Origin: an uncultured Oscillospiraceae bacterium | Lineage (GTDB): Bacteria; Bacillota; Clostridia; Oscillospirales; Oscillospiraceae | Direction: 5' to 3' | NCBI GenBank assembly: GCA_947624985.1 | Contig: CANQMO010000022.1 | Span: forward strand, 1 to 42,923 | Length of the DNA stretch: 42,923 nucleotides | Shown: in pieces, positions 1 to 7,455 of the stretch | Layout of the letters: each line of letters starts with the position of its first letter | Numbering within the stretch: the first letter of the stretch is position 1 | Notes under the pieces: model-generated | What the model was told of the DNA's origin: nothing | Databases searched by the model: none | The model's input: only the letters and a program-made list of their open reading frames with translations | Made by a program: the position numbers and the translations under genes

Positions 1-64
1 TTTGCATTGTTTAATTTACAAGGTACACTCACGCCTCCCAGTCCTCCCCGCGAGGCGCTTTGCT

Positions 65-93
65 AATATATCATTTCCCCCATCCTTTGTCAA
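65..93 (-). promoter_or_regulatory. Strong sigma-A-type promoter firing leftward out of the window
   Basis: Read on the minus strand, TTGACA (88-93) is separated by exactly 17 nt from TATATT (65-70). The DNA just upstream of the -35 (about 94-130) is rich in A and T tracts, like an UP element. The predicted transcript begins near position 58 and first passes a C/G-rich stretch with CGCCTC/GAGGCG arms (about 32-57), then runs off the window. No gene is visible in 1-130. The strength and UP-like region resemble stable-RNA promoters, but the transcribed gene lies outside the window. Confidence 0.7.
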
Positions 94-120
94 GAACAAA
101 TTGATAACTTTTTCAAGAAA

Positions 121-152
121 TTTTTAGAAAGACCCTCCCGGGCGGGAGGGTC
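121..152 (-). terminator. Probable intrinsic terminator of sleB
   Basis: A 9-bp GC-rich inverted repeat, GACCCTCCC (131-139) and GGGAGGGTC (144-152), overlaps the sleB stop codon. On the minus strand it is followed by TTTCTAAAAA. The U tract is short, so termination may be inefficient. It separates sleB from the leftward promoter. Confidence 0.5.
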
Positions 153-819
153 AGGCACAGAAGCGGTGTTTTCCGATCACGGTGAGCAGCGGACGGGACC
201 AGATCCACTTGCTTGTAGCCGTGGCGGGATTGAAATAATAGATGGCGCCGCCGGAGGGGTCCGAGCCGTTGAGGGCCTCCCGGGCCGCCTTATAGGCGCT
301 GTCCGTCACGCTCTTCCAGAACTGTCCGTCCTGTAGGCAGGAGAAGGCGCCGGACTGATAGATCACGCCGGAGATGGTATTGGGGAACGCCGGACTTTTT
401 ACCCGGTTCAAGACTACCGCCCCCACGGCCACCTGGCCGGCATAGGGCTCCCCTCTCGCCTCGGCGGAAATGAGCCGGGCAAGCAGGTCCACGTCGCCGG
501 ACGTGCTCTGATTGGTGGTGGACACGTTGATACCCAGGGCCGCCAGCGTCTTCGGTCCGCATTTTCCGTCCACGGACAGGCCGTTTTTCCTCTGGAAATA
601 CTTGACTGCCTCCACCGTCTTGGACCCGTATACCCCGTCCACCTTGCCGGAATAATAGCCCCAGCGGGACAGCTTCTCCTGTATGGTCGTCACCGTGGAG
701 CCGGTGGAGCCCTTCTGATAGGTGACGGCGTCGGCAAACTGGACGAAGCAGATGATGAATATATTGACGATGAACAGTACCGCCAGCGCCGCGCACAGCT
801 TTTTTTCTGCTTTGCTCAT
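151..819 (-). CDS. sleB: Spore cortex-lytic enzyme, SleB-type
   Basis: The 222-residue protein has an N-terminal hydrophobic signal or anchor (about residues 9-31), a peptidoglycan-binding type 1 domain (about 33-95, with the KVDGVYGSKTVEAVKYFQ pattern) and a C-terminal SleB/CwlJ-type hydrolase domain (about 110-222, with ISAEARGEPYAGQVAVGAV and the YYFNP stretch). This layout is that of germination-specific cortex hydrolases, which act on cortex peptidoglycan containing muramic-delta-lactam. It implies a spore former. The start ATG at 817-819 has a GAGGGGG ribosome binding site 7 nt upstream. That site lies inside a perfect hairpin (827-860), which may limit translation. No ypeB partner is visible beside it. 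The exact cleavage specificity cannot be told from sequence. Confidence 0.9.
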   Translation of the reverse strand: MSKAEKKLCAALAVLFIVNIFIICFVQFADAVTYQKGSTGSTVTTIQEKLSRWGYYSGKVDGVYGSKTVEAVKYFQRKNGLSVDGKCGPKTLAALGINVSTTNQSTSGDVDLLARLISAEARGEPYAGQVAVGAVVLNRVKSPAFPNTISGVIYQSGAFSCLQDGQFWKSVTDSAYKAAREALNGSDPSGGAIYYFNPATATSKWIWSRPLLTVIGKHRFCA

Positions 820-826
820 ATCGAAA

Positions 827-860
827 CCCCCTCGTAAACTGAATCTAGTCTACGAGGGGG
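827..860 (-). promoter_or_regulatory. Hairpin covering the sleB ribosome binding site
   Basis: A perfect 10-bp inverted repeat pairs CCCCCTCGTA (827-836) with TACGAGGGGG (851-860) around a 14-nt loop, between thrS and sleB. On the minus strand its 3' arm contains the only plausible Shine-Dalgarno of sleB, 7 nt before the ATG. After the stem come only three T residues, so it is a poor terminator for thrS and a better candidate for translational control or weak attenuation. Confidence 0.55.
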
Positions 861-879
861 CCTGTCCGATTATGCTAGA

Positions 880-2631
880 TCAAAAAAGCGAAGTTTTGGA
901 CTTGGAAGCGATCTCTTCCTGCAATTTCGCCATAAAATCGGCAAGGGGCATGGCGCCCTTGTCGGCGTCCCGGGTACGGACGGCCACGGTGCCCTCGGCG
1001 GCCTCCTTGTCGCCTACCACCAGCTTGTAGGGCACCTTCTCCATCTGAGCCTCCCGGATCTTGAAGCCCAGCTTCTCGTTGCGTGTATCTACCTCCACCC
1101 GCACGCCGGCGGCCTGTAGCTTCGCGGCAACGTCCCTGGCGTAATCCATGGTCCGGTCCGTGATGGGCAGGATCTTCACCTGCACGGGGCTGAGCCATGT
1201 GGGGAACGCGCCGGCGAAGTGCTCGGTGATCACGCCGATGAACCGCTCGATAGAGCCGAACACCACACGGTGGATCATGACGGGGCAGTGCTTCTCGCCG
1301 TCCGCGCCCACATACTCCAGATCGAACCGCCCGGGCAGCTGGTAATCCAGCTGGATGGTGCCGCACTGCCAGGTCCGGCCCAGGGAGTCCTGGATATGGA
1401 AGTCCAGCTTGGGACCGTAGAAGGCGCCGTCCCCGGGGTTGATCTCATAGGTCTTGCCGATACTGGTGATGGCGTCGGCCAGGGCCGCGGTGGCGATGTC
1501 CCAATCCTCCACGGAGCCGATGTGGTCCTCGGGCATGGTGGAAAGCTCAATGGTATAGGGCAGGCCAAAGAGGTTGTACACCTCATCAAAAAGCTGCGCG
1601 ATACGGATGACCTCGTCCTTGATCTGGTCCTTGGCCAGCAGGATATGGGCGTCGTCCTGGGTAAAGCAGCGGACCCGGAACATGCCGTGGAGCGCGCCGG
1701 ACAGCTCATGCCGGTGGACCAGGCCAAGCTCCCCATAGCGCAGAGGCAGGTCCCGGTAAGAGTGGGGCTCCAGATCGTAGACAAGGATACTGCCGGGGCA
1801 GTTCATGGGCTTGATGGCAAAGTCCTCCTCGTCGATGACGGTGGTGTACATATTGTCCTTATAGTGATCCCAGTGGCCGGAGGTCTCCCACAGGGTGCGC
1901 TTCATGATCTGCGGGGTGCTGATCTCCAGATAATCCCACTTCTTATGCACTTCCCGCCAGTAGTCAACGAGGGTGTTTTTCAGCACCATGCCCTTGGGCA
2001 GGTAGAACGGGAAGCCCGGGGCCTCGTCCCGGAAGGCGAACAGGCCCAGCTCCCGGCCCAGCTTGCGGTGGTCGCGTTTTTTGGCCTCCTCGATCCGGGC
2101 CAGGTACTCGTCCAGCTCCGCCTTGGTGGGGAAACAGGTGCCGTAGATACGCTGGAGCATGGGCCGGCTGGAGTCGCCCCGCCAGTAAGCGCCGTTGACG
2201 CTGGTCAGCTTGATGGCGTTGCCCTTGATCCGGCCGGTGGAGTCCAGATGGGGCCCGGCGCACAGGTCGGTGAAGTCGCCCTGTTTATAGAAGCTGATGA
2301 CCGCGTCCTGGGGCAGGTCCTGGATAAGCTCCACCTTGTAGGGCTCGTTGCGCTCCTGCATGAAAGCGATGGCCTCTTCCCGGGGCAGCTCGAACCGCTC
2401 CAGCTTGATCTTCTCCTTGCATATCTTGCGCATCTCCGCCTCCAGGGCCTCCAGGTCCTCGGGCACGAAGGGGCGATCCACGTCGATGTCGTAATAGAAC
2501 CCGTCCTCGATGGCCGGGCCGATGGCCAGCTTGGCCTCGGGGAACAGGCGCTTGACCGCCTGGGCCAGCACATGGCTGGTGGTGTGCCGGTACATCTTTC
2601 TGTATTCGGCGTCACTGAAATCGTATTCCAT
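880..2631 (-). CDS. thrS: Threonyl-tRNA synthetase lacking the N-terminal TGS domain
   Basis: This class II aminoacyl-tRNA synthetase charges tRNA-Thr. The start at 2629-2631 (MEYDFSDAEYR) is preferred because GGAGGGAGACAAT precedes it and because upstream in-frame codons run into the T-box terminator. The 583-residue product begins directly with the second additional (editing) domain, with HTTSHVLAQ and GPAIEDGFYYD. The catalytic core follows with MNCPGS and FTQDDAHI, and then a C-terminal anticodon-binding domain. Most bacterial ThrRS proteins are near 640 residues and begin with a TGS domain, which is missing here; TGS-less forms are known in Clostridia. Control by uncharged tRNA-Thr through the upstream T-box is expected. 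sleB lies downstream on the same strand. Confidence 0.96.
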   Translation of the reverse strand: MEYDFSDAEYRKMYRHTTSHVLAQAVKRLFPEAKLAIGPAIEDGFYYDIDVDRPFVPEDLEALEAEMRKICKEKIKLERFELPREEAIAFMQERNEPYKVELIQDLPQDAVISFYKQGDFTDLCAGPHLDSTGRIKGNAIKLTSVNGAYWRGDSSRPMLQRIYGTCFPTKAELDEYLARIEEAKKRDHRKLGRELGLFAFRDEAPGFPFYLPKGMVLKNTLVDYWREVHKKWDYLEISTPQIMKRTLWETSGHWDHYKDNMYTTVIDEEDFAIKPMNCPGSILVYDLEPHSYRDLPLRYGELGLVHRHELSGALHGMFRVRCFTQDDAHILLAKDQIKDEVIRIAQLFDEVYNLFGLPYTIELSTMPEDHIGSVEDWDIATAALADAITSIGKTYEINPGDGAFYGPKLDFHIQDSLGRTWQCGTIQLDYQLPGRFDLEYVGADGEKHCPVMIHRVVFGSIERFIGVITEHFAGAFPTWLSPVQVKILPITDRTMDYARDVAAKLQAAGVRVEVDTRNEKLGFKIREAQMEKVPYKLVVGDKEAAEGTVAVRTRDADKGAMPLADFMAKLQEEIASKSKTSLF

Positions 2632-2650
2632 ATTGTCTCCCTCCATAAAA

Positions 2651-2882
2651 ACAAAACACCCCTGACAACTGTCAGGGGTGCGTAAAATACACACGGTCCC
2701 ACCCTAAACTTTCACTCGAAAACGCTTCACGCGCGTCACACGGCGGGATATACTCGTTTCCTTTCGATCCCGCGGCTCGGGGATGGTCAGCGTCCGGTCC
2801 GTTTTCCAAGAGGACTTCCAGCCTGCGGCCCTCTCTCTCTGGGGGGCGTATACCGGCGCAATTCCCGTCATCGCCTTTGAAC
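2651..2882 (-). promoter_or_regulatory. T-box leader of thrS with intrinsic terminator
   Basis: The minus-strand leader carries the hallmark T-box AGGGTGGGACCGTGTG (2690-2705) just before a terminator: a perfect 10-bp stem CACCCCTGAC/GTCAGGGGTG (2657-2666 and 2671-2680) followed by TTTTGTTTTTATGG. Upstream, the GGCGATGACGGGAATT start, the AGAGAGAG stretch and GGCTGGAAG look like Stem I landmarks. A threonine ACC codon followed by A (inside GCTGACCATCC) is a candidate specifier, not proved. Known T-boxes read through when uncharged cognate tRNA binds. An apparent upstream extension of the thrS reading frame (to 2694) is leader RNA, not coding. Confidence 0.9.
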
Positions 2883-2888
2883 AATGGC

Positions 2889-2917
2889 AATATAACACTG
2901 TTGAAAACCGTTGTCAA
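2889..2917 (-). promoter_or_regulatory. thrS promoter
   Basis: TTGACA (2912-2917) and TATATT (2889-2894) are 17 nt apart on the minus strand, a near-consensus sigma-A promoter. It starts transcription near 2882, at the head of the T-box leader. The -35 box overlaps the stop codon of the upstream membrane protein gene, so thrS is its own unit with almost no spare DNA. Confidence 0.85.
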
Positions 2918-3612
2918 GCCGTGATCCTGTAAATCATCCAGCAGACCCCGTACAGCACCGGCTGGTGGAGCAGATAGATAAGTAGCGTCCTCTCCCCCGT
3001 CCAAGTCAGCGCCCGGGGGGCGGAGGCGGTCCGCAGCCGGCTGTCCGGGGCGCTCGCCAGCACCCTGCCGCCGAACCAGGCCCCCAGAAAGAACATGAAG
3101 ATGTTGGGGATAAAGGGCACCCAGTCGAAGGATACAAAGCCATGTGCCCGAAGCCCCAGCCAGTACAGCCAGGGAAAGTCGATAAAAGTGGTATAGCTCA
3201 CGATCCGGGTGAGCAGATACAGGCTCCCCCAGAGCCAAGGCGCGACCCTTTCCGGGACACGCTCAACATACCGGCCCAAAAAATGCCAAAAGAGCATGGC
3301 ACAGCCAAGAAACTGCAGGATGCCGAAGCGGATGGGCGCGCCCACCAGTTCGGCCGCCGCCTGCACCAGACATCCCGCTACCAGCGTGACGAATCCCCGG
3401 CGGAGATTGGATCGGGTAAACCGGGCGCTGACGCCGCTCAGGAAGATGAAGCTCAGGGCGATGAACCGCTGGAGAAAAAACATCGGCCACCGCTGGGTGA
3501 CGCTGTAAGGCAGCCACCCGAACATGGTCAGATCAAACATGAAGTGGTAAAACACCATCAGCCAGCAGGCCAGCCCCCGCCAGCCGTCCAGCCAGCGGAT
3601 ACGCTCAGACAT
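2914..3612 (-). CDS. Membrane acyltransferase-like protein (DUF1624/HGSNAT-like family)
   Basis: The 232-residue integral membrane protein has about six to seven hydrophobic helices and the family start R-x-x-x-L-D-G-W-R-G-L-A, close to the heparan-alpha-glucosaminide N-acetyltransferase catalytic-like (DUF1624) family. Related membrane acyltransferases move acyl groups across the membrane to glycans, but the substrate here is unknown. An N-terminal D-G-x-R-G element and a later LIYLLHQP stretch are visible. The ATG overlaps the 3' end of ychF by 8 bp and no clear ribosome binding site precedes it, so translation is probably coupled to ychF. Its stop codon lies within the thrS -35 box. Confidence 0.75.
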   Translation of the reverse strand: MSERIRWLDGWRGLACWLMVFYHFMFDLTMFGWLPYSVTQRWPMFFLQRFIALSFIFLSGVSARFTRSNLRRGFVTLVAGCLVQAAAELVGAPIRFGILQFLGCAMLFWHFLGRYVERVPERVAPWLWGSLYLLTRIVSYTTFIDFPWLYWLGLRAHGFVSFDWVPFIPNIFMFFLGAWFGGRVLASAPDSRLRTASAPRALTWTGERTLLIYLLHQPVLYGVCWMIYRITA

Positions 3613-4702
3613 TAAAGAGGAAGTGGGTCACATCCCCGTCCTGCATGACATACTCCTTGCCCTCGGCCCGGAGAAGGCCCTTTTCCCGGGCCGCCGCCTC
3701 GCTGCCGCAGGCGCGCAGGTCCTCAAAGGCGATGATGTTGGCCCGGATGAAGCCCCGCTCAAAGTCGGTGTGGATCTTCCCCGCCGCCTGGGGGGCCTTG
3801 GTGCCCTTTGTGATGGTCCAGGCCCGGCACTCATCCGGCCCGCAGGTGAGGAAGCTGATGAGCCCCAGCAGATCGTAGGAGCATTTGATCAGCCGCTCCA
3901 GCCCCGATTCCCGGACGCCCAGTTCCTCCATGAACATCTCCCTGTCCGCCGGGTCCTCCAGTTCGGCGATGTCCTGCTCGAACCGGGCGCACACCGGCAG
4001 CACCATGCTGCCCTCGGCGTCAGCAATGGCCTTGACCTGTTTATAATAGGCGCTCTGCTCCGCCTGGGCGAAGCCGTCCTCGTCCATGTTGGCGGCGTAA
4101 ATGATGGGCTTGAGGCTGAGAAGGTCGGACTGGGCCACTATCTGGGCCTCCTCCCCCTCGCAGGGGAAGCTGCGGGCGGATTTGCCGGCGTTGAGCCACT
4201 CGGCCAGCCGGGCCATCACGTCCGCCTCCCTGGCATATTTCTTCTCACCGGACTTGACGTATTTCTGCGCCTTCTCCAGCCGGCGCTGGACCATCTCCAG
4301 GTCCGCCATGATCAGCTCCAGGTCGATGGTCTCAATGTCCCCCGCCGGGTCCGTGGAACACTCGTGGCGGATGATGTTGGGGTCGTCAAAGCACCGGACC
4401 ACATGGATGATGGCGTCCGTGCCCCGGATGTTGCCCAAAAACTTGTTGCCCAGGCCCTCGCCGCGGCTGGCTCCCTTCACCAGACCCGCTATGTCCACGA
4501 ATTCGATGGTGGCGGGGGTGTATTTCTTCGGGTGGTACATCTCCCCCAGAAAGTCCAGCCGCTCGTCCGGCACCGCCACTACGCCCACGTTGGGGTCGAT
4601 GGTGCAAAACGGGTAGTTGGCCGACTCCGCCCCGGCGTTGGTCAGGGCGTTGAACAGGGTGCTCTTGCCCACGTTGGGCAGACCCACGATTCCCAGTTTC
4701 AT
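3605..4702 (-). CDS. ychF: Ribosome-associated P-loop ATPase/GTPase YchF
   Basis: The 365-residue protein is the normal length for the YchF/OLA1 family. It begins MKLGIVGLPNVGKSTLFN (P-loop GLPNVGKS), followed by NYPFCTIDPNVG (switch region) and the VDIAGLVKGAS G3 element; the C-terminal TGS-like domain ends with GKEYVMQDGDVTHFLFN. YchF proteins hydrolyse ATP rather than GTP and bind ribosomes; they have been linked to translation and oxidative stress. AGGAG lies 7 nt upstream of the ATG. It follows ftsH on the minus strand after a 57-nt spacer with a hairpin. Confidence 0.96.
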   Translation of the reverse strand: MKLGIVGLPNVGKSTLFNALTNAGAESANYPFCTIDPNVGVVAVPDERLDFLGEMYHPKKYTPATIEFVDIAGLVKGASRGEGLGNKFLGNIRGTDAIIHVVRCFDDPNIIRHECSTDPAGDIETIDLELIMADLEMVQRRLEKAQKYVKSGEKKYAREADVMARLAEWLNAGKSARSFPCEGEEAQIVAQSDLLSLKPIIYAANMDEDGFAQAEQSAYYKQVKAIADAEGSMVLPVCARFEQDIAELEDPADREMFMEELGVRESGLERLIKCSYDLLGLISFLTCGPDECRAWTITKGTKAPQAAGKIHTDFERGFIRANIIAFEDLRACGSEAAAREKGLLRAEGKEYVMQDGDVTHFLFNV

Positions 4703-4720
4703 AAGTAGCTCCTATCGGCG

Positions 4721-4743
4721 AAGGCGGGCGCTCAGCCCGCCTT
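4721..4743 (-). other. Hairpin in the ftsH-ychF spacer
   Basis: AAGGCGGGC (4721-4729) and GCCCGCCTT (4735-4743) form a perfect 9-bp stem with a 5-nt loop. No T tract follows on the minus strand, so it is not an obvious terminator. It may shape mRNA stability or processing between the two genes. Confidence 0.45.
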
Positions 4744-4759
4744 GCCCGTTATTGTCGAT

Positions 4760-6886
4760 CTACGCTTGTGTGTCGTCGCCGGTCTGGCCCGCCAGCGGGG
4801 TCGGGTCCGGCTCCGGGACATGATCCGGCTCCTGCGCAGGCGCCTGCGGCTCCTTCTCCCAGACAGGCCCGTTTGCCCCGGCGGCAGCGGTCTGGCCGTT
4901 GGAGGACGGCTGCTTATTATCCGTCCTGGGCGGCATTTGGCCGTGGTCGCAGAAGTAGTCGAAATCCGCCCCGTCCATGGACTCGTGTACCAAAAGATAC
5001 TCCGCCACGGCGATCAGCTGCTCTCTGTGCTCGGTGAGAAGCTCCTCGCACCTGGCACTGGCCTTGTCAAAGATACGCTTGACCTCCTCGTCGATGATGG
5101 CGGCGGTCTCCTCGGAATAGCTCTTGGTGGTGCCGAAGTCACGGCCGATGAACAGGCTGTGGCTGGAATCGTCGAAGCTGATGGGGCCAAGCCTGTCGCT
5201 CATGCCGTACTGCATGACCATGGCCCGGGCCATTTTCGACGCCTGCTGGATGTCTCCGGAGGCACCGGTGGAGATGTCGTCCAGAAACAGCTTTTCCGCA
5301 ATGCGCCCGCCAAGGGCCATGACGATCTGCTCAAACATCTCGCTCCTGGCCTGGAATGATTTGTCCTCGCTGGGACGCATGAGGGTGAAGCCGCCGGCCT
5401 GGCCACGGGGGATGATGGTGATATAGTGCACCGGGTCCACATGCTCCAGATACTTGGCCGCGATGGCGTGGCCGGACTCGTGATAGGCGGTGAGCCGGCG
5501 CTCCTTTTCGGTGATGACCCGGCTTTTCTTCTCCGGACCCATGGCCACCTTCAAAATGGCCTCGTCGATGTCGTCATTGACAATGAACCGGCGATGTCTG
5601 CGCACGGCAAGCAGGGCCGCCTCGTTGAGCAGGTTCTCCAGATCCGCGCCGGAGAAACCGGCGGTGCCCCGGGCGATGGAGTTGAGATCCACATCGTCGC
5701 CCAAGGGCTTATCCTTGGCGTGAACGCGCAGGATCTCCTCCCGGCCCTTCACGTCGGGCAGACCGATGAACACCTGCCGGTCAAAGCGCCCGGGACGGAG
5801 CAGGGCGTTGTCCAGGATATCGGCCCGGTTGGTGGCCGCCATGACGATGACGCCCTCGTTGTTCGTAAAGCCGTCCATCTCCACGAGAAGCTGGTTGAGC
5901 GTCTGCTCGCGCTCGTCGTGGCCGCCGCCCAGACCGGAGCCGCGCTGGCGGCCCACGGCGTCGATCTCATCAATGAAGATGATGGCGGGCGCCACCTTTT
6001 TCGCCTGATCAAACAGGTCCCGGACACGGCTGGCGCCGACGCCCACATAAAGCTCCACGAAGTCGGAGCCGGAGATGGACAAAAACTGCACGCCGGCCTC
6101 GCCGGCCACGGCCTTGGCCATCAGCGTCTTACCGGTGCCCGGAGGGCCCACCAGAAGCACGCCTTTGGGGATACGCGCGCCCATGGCGGTATAGGCGGAG
6201 GGATTTTTGAGAAACTCCACGATCTCCTGCAGTTCCTCTTTCTCCTCGTCGCACCCGGCTACGTCGGCAAAGGTCTTTTTGGTCTGTCCGTCCGCGGCCA
6301 CGCGGGTCCGGGCCTTGGAGAACTTGGCCACGCCGCCGGCGCCGCCGCCGGTCGCACGGCTCATCATCACATACCACAGCACGCCGAACACGCCCACCAC
6401 GATCAGATACGGCAAGAAGCTCAGCCACCAGGGCGCCACAAAGCCCTCGTTGTCGTCATACTCGGTGAGGACGCCCGCGTCCTTCTGCTCCCGGATCAGC
6501 TCGCCCAGGTCGGCATAAAACTGGTCCACGTCCCGCAGGTTGCGGGTGATCTCCGTCTGGCCCTTGAAGGGCTCCCGGAGGTAGAGATAAAGCTCGTTAC
6601 CGGAAATGACGAAGGACTCCACCTGTTTTGCCTCGAAAAGGTCGATGATCTCGGAATAGTTGAGATCCACAGACCGATTGGAGTTGGTGAAGGAAAAGAC
6701 TGTGGCCAGCAAAAGCACCAGCACCAGCGCGTAAAAGCCGATCTCTCTGGCGCGCCGGTTAGGGCCCCCCGGGCCGCGGCTCGGGCGGTTGGGACCGCCG
6801 GGGCCCTGATTCGGGCCGCCGGGACCGCCGGGACCGCCGGGACCGGGATTGGGACTGTTATTGTTGTTGCCAGGCATATTATCCAT
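4760..6886 (-). CDS. ftsH: Membrane-bound ATP-dependent zinc metalloprotease FtsH
   Basis: The 708-residue AAA+ protease degrades membrane and short-lived cytosolic proteins. It has transmembrane helices at about 50-66 and 154-174 flanking an extracytoplasmic domain, a Walker A GPPGTGKT (247-254), Walker [10 protein letters not shown] (302-310), the second region of homology ([20 protein letters not shown]) and the zinc site HESGH (469-473). The first 45 residues are unusual: a low-complexity cytoplasmic tail of Gly, Pro and Asn with GGPGGPGGP repeats. The C-terminus is also Pro/Ala/Gln-rich. GAGGT precedes the ATG. It follows hpt by about 9 nt, a gene order common in Firmicutes (tilS-hpt-ftsH). 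Confidence 0.97.
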   Translation of the reverse strand: MDNMPGNNNNSPNPGPGGPGGPGGPNQGPGGPNRPSRGPGGPNRRAREIGFYALVLVLLLATVFSFTNSNRSVDLNYSEIIDLFEAKQVESFVISGNELYLYLREPFKGQTEITRNLRDVDQFYADLGELIREQKDAGVLTEYDDNEGFVAPWWLSFLPYLIVVGVFGVLWYVMMSRATGGGAGGVAKFSKARTRVAADGQTKKTFADVAGCDEEKEELQEIVEFLKNPSAYTAMGARIPKGVLLVGPPGTGKTLMAKAVAGEAGVQFLSISGSDFVELYVGVGASRVRDLFDQAKKVAPAIIFIDEIDAVGRQRGSGLGGGHDEREQTLNQLLVEMDGFTNNEGVIVMAATNRADILDNALLRPGRFDRQVFIGLPDVKGREEILRVHAKDKPLGDDVDLNSIARGTAGFSGADLENLLNEAALLAVRRHRRFIVNDDIDEAILKVAMGPEKKSRVITEKERRLTAYHESGHAIAAKYLEHVDPVHYITIIPRGQAGGFTLMRPSEDKSFQARSEMFEQIVMALGGRIAEKLFLDDISTGASGDIQQASKMARAMVMQYGMSDRLGPISFDDSSHSLFIGRDFGTTKSYSEETAAIIDEEVKRIFDKASARCEELLTEHREQLIAVAEYLLVHESMDGADFDYFCDHGQMPPRTDNKQPSSNGQTAAAGANGPVWEKEPQAPAQEPDHVPEPDPTPLAGQTGDDTQA

Positions 6887-6895
6887 TTTCTTACC

Positions 6896-7432
6896 TCATG
6901 AATAGATTTCCGGCTTCAATACGCCGATATACGGGAGATTGCGGTATTTTTCCCCATAATCCAGACCGTAGCCCACCACGAACGCGTCAGGGATGGTGAA
7001 GCCCGCGTAATCCGCCTGCACGTCCGCCGTCCGGCGCTCCGGCTTGTCCAGAAGCGTCACGATACGGATGGACGCGGGTTTTCTGGCCAGCATGTATTTG
7101 CGCAGATAGCTGAGGGTATTGCCGCTGTCCAGAATGTCCTCCACGATGATCACGTCCCGGCCCTCGATGTTCTCTGTCAGGTCCTTGATGATCTTCACGG
7201 CGCCGGTGGACGTGGTGCCCTTGCCATAGCTGGATACGACCATGAAGTCCACGGTACAGTCGATGTCGCAGGCCCGGACCAGATCGGCCATAAAGATGAA
7301 GCAGCCCCGCAGCACGCCCACGAAAAGCGGCGTCTTGCCCTTGTAATCGGCGCTGATCTGCGCCGCCAGCCGGGCCACGATACCCTTCAGATCCTCCTCG
7401 GTGGCAAACAGCTTTTCCACATCTGGATGCAT
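6896..7432 (-). CDS. hpt: Hypoxanthine phosphoribosyltransferase
   Basis: The enzyme makes IMP (and usually GMP) from hypoxanthine or guanine and PRPP in purine salvage. I take the start at 7430-7432 (MHPDVEKLFA), which has GGGAGG upstream and gives 178 residues, normal for the family; a longer frame to 7591 would overlap tilS and lacks homology. Visible motifs are VGVLRGCFIFMADL, SSYGKGTTSTG and the PRPP-binding VIIVEDILDSGNT (94-106). It sits between tilS and ftsH in the same transcription direction, the classical tilS-hpt-ftsH arrangement. Confidence 0.95.
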   Translation of the reverse strand: MHPDVEKLFATEEDLKGIVARLAAQISADYKGKTPLFVGVLRGCFIFMADLVRACDIDCTVDFMVVSSYGKGTTSTGAVKIIKDLTENIEGRDVIIVEDILDSGNTLSYLRKYMLARKPASIRIVTLLDKPERRTADVQADYAGFTIPDAFVVGYGLDYGEKYRNLPYIGVLKPEIYS

Positions 7433-7455
7433 GACTTTATCCTCCCTGGTCCGGC

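Noticed and set aside
1219-2685. 488-codon plus-strand frame antisense to thrS
   Set aside because: thrS is certain on the other strand; the frame runs into the T-box region and has no motif or ribosome binding site.
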